Part shown: positions 30,895 to 35,132 of the stretch, piece after piece
Position numbering within the stretch: position 1 is the stretch's first letter
Layout: every line of letters begins with the position of its first letter
NCBI GenBank assembly: GCA_030765805.1
Contig: JAVCDH010000090.1
Location: 1-35,132, forward strand
From: Candidatus Euphemobacter frigidus
Lineage (GTDB): Bacteria > Auribacterota > Erginobacteria > Erginobacterales > Erginobacteraceae
Direction: 5' to 3'
DNA length: 35,132 bases
Position numbers and translations under genes: made by a program
Notes under the pieces: model-generated
The model's input: the letters and a program-made list of their open reading frames with translations, nothing else
Told to the model about the DNA's origin: nothing
Database searches by the model: none

Positions 30895-31137
30895 ATGAGA
30901 GAGAATATCCTTATCGGGATCGCGGCGACAATGTTTATAGTCGGCTGCGCGTCAACTCCATCGACCACTGATAAGTTCAGCAGGATCGATACCAACTCTG
31001 ACTCTTATATCACCTGGGAGGAATACAAGGTTTACTACCCGAACGCGAAAAAAAGTTCCTTCATTCGAGTTGACGAGAGCCAGGACGAGAAACTAGATAT
31101 CGGCGAGTGGCGCATAGGTGCCGGTTACTCTTTTTAG
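30895..31137 (+). CDS. EF-hand calcium-binding lipoprotein
   Basis: An 80-residue protein. The start is the ATG at 30895, since the frame upstream to 30733 overlaps the previous gene and lacks coding character. The signal peptide ends in the lipobox IVGC (Cys18). The mature part is essentially one EF-hand pair: loop 1 DTNSDSYITWEE at 32-43 (D32, N34, D36 and E43 at ligand positions) and loop 2 DESQDEKLDIGE at 60-71 (D60, S62, D64 and E71). The helices around them are short. It is probably anchored in the outer membrane or inner-membrane periplasmic face and binds Ca2+; the partner is unknown. It is likely co-transcribed with the Pro-rich gene. Confidence 0.72.
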   Translation: MRENILIGIAATMFIVGCASTPSTTDKFSRIDTNSDSYITWEEYKVYYPNAKKSSFIRVDESQDEKLDIGEWRIGAGYSF

Positions 31138-31216
31138 CCAGGATGAAGTTCTTCAAACGAGCGCTGGGTCCGCCGGACGCGCTGGGGAGACCGTATCACC
31201 GGGAAGCAAGGGAAGA

Positions 31217-32491
31217 TTAGTGGACGGAGCAGGAGATGCAGGGATCATACGCCCGGACCAGCATCTCACTTAGCCGGGTGATCTCCATATCGTTCTTATT
31301 CTGTTTCAGAGACTGCTGAACCAGCGCGGCCATATCGTGGTGGATATTGGCGTTATTCTGGGTGGTGGGGATGATGCAGTTGGCCTTGGTGATCACTCCC
31401 TTCCGGTTCAGGATGTAGCTATGGTACAGTATCCCCCGGGGCGCTCCCACCGCTCCCACCCCTTCTCCCGCTTTGACCCGGAAACCCGCGCGGATCCGGT
31501 CCAGCCTGTTATCCAGGAGCTTATCGAGAATATCTATCGCCTCCAGCATCACGTGGTAACACTCGATAACCTGGGCGATGTTGTTCATGAAGGGGTTATA
31601 ATTCACCGGCTGCAGGTTGAGCTTCCGGGCGGCGGCTTTTACTCTATCCGGCAGGAACCGGTAATTGTTGTTGAACCGGGCCAGGGCTCCCACCGCGAAC
31701 GACTCCCGGCTCAGCCGGGTAAACTTGGAAGTGGTAAAATCCTCCTTGTACTCATTGGTCATGGCCAGGTAATCATCTTCCTTCTTTATCACCCCGTCGC
31801 TGGAGACCAGTTCGCCGCCGATCCAGGGATAGTCTCTCTTCCCCTTCAGGGAGACAAACTCGGTCTCTCTCACAAAGTCCGGGATGGAGAGAGTCCGGAA
31901 GAGTTCCACGGTCGCCTGGATATCCGGGAGCCTCTCGATAATCTCTTCTTTCAATGTTTCCAGCTCCTTCTTCTCAGGGACCTTGCTTACCCCGCCGACT
32001 ACCAGGGACACCGGGTGCGTGGTCCGGCCGGTGATTAGATCGCAGATCCGGTTGGCCAGTTCTTTGAGCCGCAAGGCCAGACCGGCGACTTCCGGATGTG
32101 ACTTTATCAGGGGGATAACGCTGGAAACCCCGAACAAATCGGGGGCGGCTAGGAAGAAGATATGAAGGATATGACTCTGGAGGGTCTCACCATGCTTGGC
32201 CAGGAGGCGGAGTAACTTCGCGGCCCGGGGGATATTCACCTTCATTGCCCGCTCTACCGCCCGGAGGCTGGCCAGAGTATGACTGATCGAACAGATGCCG
32301 CAGATCCTCGAGGATAAGGTTGGAGCCATGTTATAAGATATCCCCTTGAGCATGGCTTCAAAGAAGCGGGGGGTCTCGACCACCGCCCATTGCGCTTCCA
32401 CGAGCTTCCCGTCTTTTACCCGGATGTTAATATTGCCATGTCCTTCCACGCGGGTCAGGTGGTGAACATCGATCTTCATCTCAACTTTCAT
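31217..32491 (-). CDS. hydA: [NiFe] hydrogenase large (alpha) subunit, group 3b type, no C-terminal extension
   Basis: Catalytic subunit with the NiFe(CN)2CO site. The 424 residues include [11 protein letters not shown] (11-21, E16), the L1 motif [10 protein letters not shown] (62-71; Cys64 and Cys67) and the C-terminal L2 motif DPCISCSVH (416-424; Cys418 and Cys421). The last residue is that His, followed directly by TAA; ordinary large subunits carry a further peptide removed by a maturation protease. The gene is the last of four in the order beta-gamma-delta-alpha, as in Pyrococcus hydBGDA. The start is uncertain: ATG at 32491 is used; TTG at 32494 and ATG at 32479 are alternatives, overlapping or nearly touching the end of the delta gene. 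The enzyme probably couples NAD(P)H and H2 in the cytoplasm. No maturation (hyp) gene is in the window. Confidence 0.93.
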   Translation of the reverse strand: MKVEMKIDVHHLTRVEGHGNINIRVKDGKLVEAQWAVVETPRFFEAMLKGISYNMAPTLSSRICGICSISHTLASLRAVERAMKVNIPRAAKLLRLLAKHGETLQSHILHIFFLAAPDLFGVSSVIPLIKSHPEVAGLALRLKELANRICDLITGRTTHPVSLVVGGVSKVPEKKELETLKEEIIERLPDIQATVELFRTLSIPDFVRETEFVSLKGKRDYPWIGGELVSSDGVIKKEDDYLAMTNEYKEDFTTSKFTRLSRESFAVGALARFNNNYRFLPDRVKAAARKLNLQPVNYNPFMNNIAQVIECYHVMLEAIDILDKLLDNRLDRIRAGFRVKAGEGVGAVGAPRGILYHSYILNRKGVITKANCIIPTTQNNANIHHDMAALVQQSLKQNKNDMEITRLSEMLVRAYDPCISCSVH

Positions 32492-33248
32492 CAATCATCA
32501 TCTCGGGCAGGGCGTTAAAAAAATTAATTTTTTCCATCACCTCGGCGGTGGAAAAACCGTGGTCTTTCAATATCTGCCGGAAGGATTCATAGTTAGCTTC
32601 CTCGGCCGGGCCCCGGCATCCCAGGCACCCGACCTTGCCGGTCGGGCAGGGGGCGCCGCAGCCCGCCCGGGTGATCGGGCCGAGGCAGATCTGGCCCAGG
32701 TCGAAGACGCAGGTATTGAGTTTTTGGCGGCACTCCACGCAGACCGGGTACTTAGGGAATTTGATCTCCGCTCCGTTGACGATATTAACGACGATCTTTT
32801 CCACTTCCTCCTTGGATACCGGGCAACCGGGGATCTGGAGATCGACCTTCACGACGTCGCCGAGCGCCCGGACCTGGCCGGTCTCCACCCTGTCTTTCCC
32901 GTAGACCTCCTCTACCACCTCCCGGAGCGGAAATTTGTTTTTCAGAGTGTTGACGCCTCCGAAACAGGCGCAGGAGCCGAGGGCGACCAGAATCTTTGCC
33001 CTCTTCCTGATCTCCTTCAGCCTCTCAACCTCATCCTCACGGGTGATACTTCCCTCGATCAGCGCGATGTCATAGTCATCGCCCCGGTCCGACGATATTT
33101 CCCGGAAGTTAACCACATCAAGAAGCGCCAGGAAGTCAACCAGGGTTCCTTCCTTGTTGGCCAGTTGAAGCTCGCAGCCTCCACAGCCGGTGAAATCAAA
33201 TACTCCGATCTTGATCTTTTCGGGTTCTATCCCGAGATACTTCAACAT
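32481..33248 (-). CDS. hydD: [NiFe] hydrogenase small (delta) subunit
   Basis: Electron-transfer subunit that binds the Fe-S relay next to the NiFe site. The 255 residues start with [15 protein letters not shown] (17-31; Cys22 and Cys25 for the proximal cluster), followed by LGSCACFGG and [11 protein letters not shown], which supply the other proximal ligands. Two additional clusters are indicated by [26 protein letters not shown] and CLGC in the C-terminal half. The length and pattern are those of group 3 soluble hydrogenases, not of membrane-bound group 1, and there is no Tat signal. A near-ideal Shine-Dalgarno sequence (AAAGGAGGTT) precedes the ATG. Its end overlaps the alpha start. Confidence 0.93.
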   Translation of the reverse strand: MLKYLGIEPEKIKIGVFDFTGCGGCELQLANKEGTLVDFLALLDVVNFREISSDRGDDYDIALIEGSITREDEVERLKEIRKRAKILVALGSCACFGGVNTLKNKFPLREVVEEVYGKDRVETGQVRALGDVVKVDLQIPGCPVSKEEVEKIVVNIVNGAEIKFPKYPVCVECRQKLNTCVFDLGQICLGPITRAGCGAPCPTGKVGCLGCRGPAEEANYESFRQILKDHGFSTAEVMEKINFFNALPEMMIDES

Positions 33249-33279
33249 AACCTCCTTTAACGAGCTCTGCGATTAAGCT

Positions 33280-34188
33280 CTAAATCGCTTCCTTCAAGTT
33301 CAGGACCGACCAGTAATCAAAGACCGGGCCATCGACACAGGTAAAGGTCGATCCCACCATACACCGGCAGCACTTGCCCATGCCGCAGTGCATCCTCCTC
33401 TCCAGTGAGACAAACATCCGGTTCATCGGAATACCCGCCGCGTCCAGACGATCGCAGACAAACTTGAACATGATCGGCGGCCCACAGACGATGGCATAGG
33501 TGTTGTCGGGAACGATGGTTATCTCCTGGAAAAGCTCGGTAATCAACCCGATCCGGCCTTTCCAGTTTTTATCCCCCTTATCAACGATGGTAAAGAGTTT
33601 GATATTATTGACCTTCTCCCACCCGTCATACTGGTAAGTGAAAAGCATCGATGCCGGATCTTTTGTGCCGTAGAGCAAGTAGACATCCTTGTACTCGTCC
33701 CGACGTTCATTGATCCAGTATAACGGGGCGCGGAGAGGGGCCAATCCCAGACCCCCGGCGATCAGCAGAATGTTATGTCCGACCATCTCCTCCATCGGGA
33801 AGGAGGTGCCGAAGGGGCCGCGGATCCCGACCCGAGCACCCTTCCGGGCCTGATGCAGCATATCAGTCACGCGGCCCACCTTTCTGATACAGAGAGCGAT
33901 AAACTCCTTGTTATTGCTGGAGCTGGCGATGGAGATGGGGATCTCCCCGAAGCCGGGCACTTCCAGCATGACGAACTGTCCGGGCCGGAAATCAAAGATC
34001 TGCCGCTCGGCCTCGTCCAGGATTTTCAGATGGAAGAGCTTCTCGATCTCGGTCAGTTCGATGATGTTGATGATCTCGCATTTATAGACCATATCGGTCC
34101 GCATGATAACGTTCTTCAAATTAAAGCGGGGAGGGCGTGACATGAAAGGCTTCAGGTTGATATCTTGCTTGGGGATCTTATACTTCAT
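33280..34188 (-). CDS. hydG: Hydrogenase gamma subunit, FAD/NAD(P)- and 2Fe-2S-binding
   Basis: Diaphorase-like subunit of the ferredoxin-NADP reductase family that exchanges electrons with NAD(P)H. In the 302 residues, [12 protein letters not shown] is the FAD-binding start, followed by EIPISIASS. The nucleotide site is [15 protein letters not shown] and the nicotinamide end is [12 protein letters not shown]. The C-terminal 2Fe-2S cluster is [12 protein letters not shown]...TC. This is the arrangement of hydG in group 3b hydrogenases and of AsrB-type sulfite reductase subunits; the neighbouring delta and alpha genes decide for hydrogenase. GAGAGGGCGG precedes the ATG, and the start overlaps the end of the beta gene by 11 bp. 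NADP versus NAD preference cannot be told from sequence alone. Confidence 0.92.
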   Translation of the reverse strand: MKYKIPKQDINLKPFMSRPPRFNLKNVIMRTDMVYKCEIINIIELTEIEKLFHLKILDEAERQIFDFRPGQFVMLEVPGFGEIPISIASSSNNKEFIALCIRKVGRVTDMLHQARKGARVGIRGPFGTSFPMEEMVGHNILLIAGGLGLAPLRAPLYWINERRDEYKDVYLLYGTKDPASMLFTYQYDGWEKVNNIKLFTIVDKGDKNWKGRIGLITELFQEITIVPDNTYAIVCGPPIMFKFVCDRLDAAGIPMNRMFVSLERRMHCGMGKCCRCMVGSTFTCVDGPVFDYWSVLNLKEAI

Positions 34189-35132
34189 CCGCCCTCTCCA
34201 GTATCAGATCGTTGATAACGTCCTTGGGATTGATCCCGGCCAGGCAAGCCCGCCCGCACCGGTTACAGCCCACGCAGATCTGTTTGTTGGCGTTCTCGGC
34301 GAAACCGTGGTAATGATGATAAAACCGATACTTGAGACGGTCTTCCTTGAAGGGCCGGAAGTTATGTCCCCCCGCGACTTCGGCGAAATCTACCAGTGTG
34401 CAGGAGTACTGAAATCGCTCTTTCCGGGAGGACTTCAGGCTGACGGCGATGGTCTCCTCGATTCCATAGCAGTAGCAGGTGGGACAGACCATGGCGCAGG
34501 TGCCGCAGTTGAGACACTTGTCGCCCCATTTCTTCCAGATCGGCGACTCGAATTCAATATCCAGGAGGTTCGGCAACGCGTTGACTTCAACATGAGTCTT
34601 GAAGCTCTTTTTGATAAACTTCTTTCTCTCGATCCATTTCTTGTCATCACTCTGGGTGGGGTCGCTGGTCTTGACATTTCTCAGGAAATTGAACGCCTTG
34701 GATGAATTAATGGAGAGGTAGTACCGGTCACCGATATCGGTACAGAAGAGATTGAAGCCGCACCGGACGTCCAGTTGTCCCAGCGATTCGCAGAAACAGT
34801 CTTCCAGGGGTATATGATCCAGGCCGATCAGGAAGGTGTTCTTCCTCCTCGTAATGTAATAGGGAGAAGGGAAGGTGCCGTGGATAAAGATATCGTCCAG
34901 TTTGCAGAGGGCGTTGATGTCGCAGGCCCGGACGCCGACGATGACCCGGGGGTTGACCCGGTACTCGATCTCCTGCTTCCAGTCATCGCCCGAGTAAGAG
35001 TACCGGGAGAGAGTTTCGCGGAAAGGGAGGAAGAAGTTCTTTAACGAAGAATAGGTCAGGGTATAATCGAGATCCATCTCGTTGAATGAATGGACCTCCC
35101 GGAACTGGTAGATCGGCTTGCCGTTCTTGTCC
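34178..35132 (-). CDS. hydB: Hydrogenase beta subunit, 4Fe-4S protein, N-terminus outside the window
   Basis: Iron-sulfur subunit linking the gamma flavoprotein to the delta subunit. The reading frame stays open to the window edge (18 further codons beyond the ATG at 35077), so the true start lies to the right of 35132; about 317 residues are visible. Two ferredoxin-type 4Fe-4S motifs lie in the C-terminal half: [16 protein letters not shown] and [14 protein letters not shown]. Upstream is the [18 protein letters not shown] segment of the AsrA/HydB family, and [18 protein letters not shown] follows the first cluster. The 11-bp overlap with the gamma gene indicates translational coupling. It is probably the first gene of the operon; its promoter is outside the window. 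AsrA is the alternative but the operon argues against it. Confidence 0.92.
   Translation of the reverse strand, partial: DKNGKPIYQFREVHSFNEMDLDYTLTYSSLKNFFLPFRETLSRYSYSGDDWKQEIEYRVNPRVIVGVRACDINALCKLDDIFIHGTFPSPYYITRRKNTFLIGLDHIPLEDCFCESLGQLDVRCGFNLFCTDIGDRYYLSINSSKAFNFLRNVKTSDPTQSDDKKWIERKKFIKKSFKTHVEVNALPNLLDIEFESPIWKKWGDKCLNCGTCAMVCPTCYCYGIEETIAVSLKSSRKERFQYSCTLVDFAEVAGGHNFRPFKEDRLKYRFYHHYHGFAENANKQICVGCNRCGRACLAGINPKDVINDLILERADEV

Noticed and set aside
31143-31220. 25-residue plus-strand frame MKFFKRALGPPD...
   Set aside because: No ribosome site beyond a weak AGG, no recognisable pattern, and the end overlaps the hydrogenase stop; cannot be supported.
35075-35077. ATG at 35077 as start of the hydrogenase beta subunit
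   Set aside because: The frame is open to the window edge and the upstream codons continue a plausible protein, so this Met is internal.
33280-35132. Anaerobic sulfite reductase AsrAB
   Set aside because: Beta and gamma subunits resemble AsrA/AsrB, but the following small and large [NiFe] subunits settle on hydrogenase.

Overview
The window looks like a chromosomal segment of an uncultured, anaerobic, Gram-negative-type bacterium. Outer-membrane beta-barrels ending in Phe, lipoproteins with lipoboxes, a group 3b-type [NiFe] hydrogenase, bacterial microcompartment (BMC) genes and several families of short inverted-repeat elements all fit. I would guess a candidate phylum near Omnitrophota/Auribacterota or the PVC group. 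That is inference only: there is no rRNA, and no marker gene here was compared with a database.

Layout. (1) 1-9.0 kb, minus strand: a Xer recombinase cut by the window edge, dprA, a carbon-starvation/peptide transporter (cstA) behind adenine deaminase (ade), a small outer-membrane barrel and two overlapping DUF21-CBS-CorC/HlyC membrane proteins. (2) 9.0-10.2 kb, plus strand: a J-domain/TPR protein and a MazG-like pyrophosphohydrolase. (3) 10.2-13.2 kb, minus strand: a small exported protein, MTA/purine-nucleoside phosphorylase, dUTPase, a HIT hydrolase and a lipoprotein. A perfect 31-bp terminal-inverted-repeat element (11408-11565) fills the gap between dut and the phosphorylase gene and supplies the dut stop codon. 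(4) 13.3-20.5 kb, minus strand: envelope genes, namely a GT39-like glycosyltransferase, a porin-like barrel with promoter and terminator, a membrane-anchored TPR protein, and an 1127-residue STT3/AglB-like protein with two inserted beta domains. (5) 20.6-24.3 kb, minus strand: a remodelled DnaE-like protein (PHP domain kept, polymerase active site lost, TPR tail gained), RNase HIII and SppA. (6) 24.3-28.4 kb: a BMC locus. DeoC and an RpiB-like isomerase, both with N-terminal encapsulation-peptide-like helices, run leftward. A GlcD-type FAD dehydrogenase and three tandem BMC-P (EutN/CcmL) vertex proteins run rightward. (7) 28.5-31.1 kb: a 32-residue hydrophobic mini-protein, a DUF4416 protein, an orphan ParB-like protein, a nested inverted-repeat element and two small envelope proteins. 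(8) 31.2-35.1 kb, minus strand: hydBGDA-type NAD(P)-linked [NiFe] hydrogenase, with the beta subunit running off the edge.

How the genes may work together. Adenine deaminase, the phosphorylase, RpiB-like and DeoC proteins point to salvage and breakdown of nucleosides and (deoxy)ribose phosphates. DeoC yields acetaldehyde, which explains the compartment. The DeoC/RpiB/three-BMC-P set matches the sugar-phosphate-utilising (SPU) class of BMC loci. No BMC-H or BMC-T shell gene and no aldehyde dehydrogenase are present, so the facets and downstream enzymes must lie elsewhere. The hydrogenase could exchange electrons between NAD(P)H and H2 during this fermentation. The most notable points are the degenerate DnaE-PHP-TPR protein, the Cys-less RpiB-like active site, the Cys cluster between the targeting peptide and aldolase domain of DeoC, the STT3-like protein with duplicated inserts, the hydrogenase large subunit without a cleavable tail, and the repeat elements.
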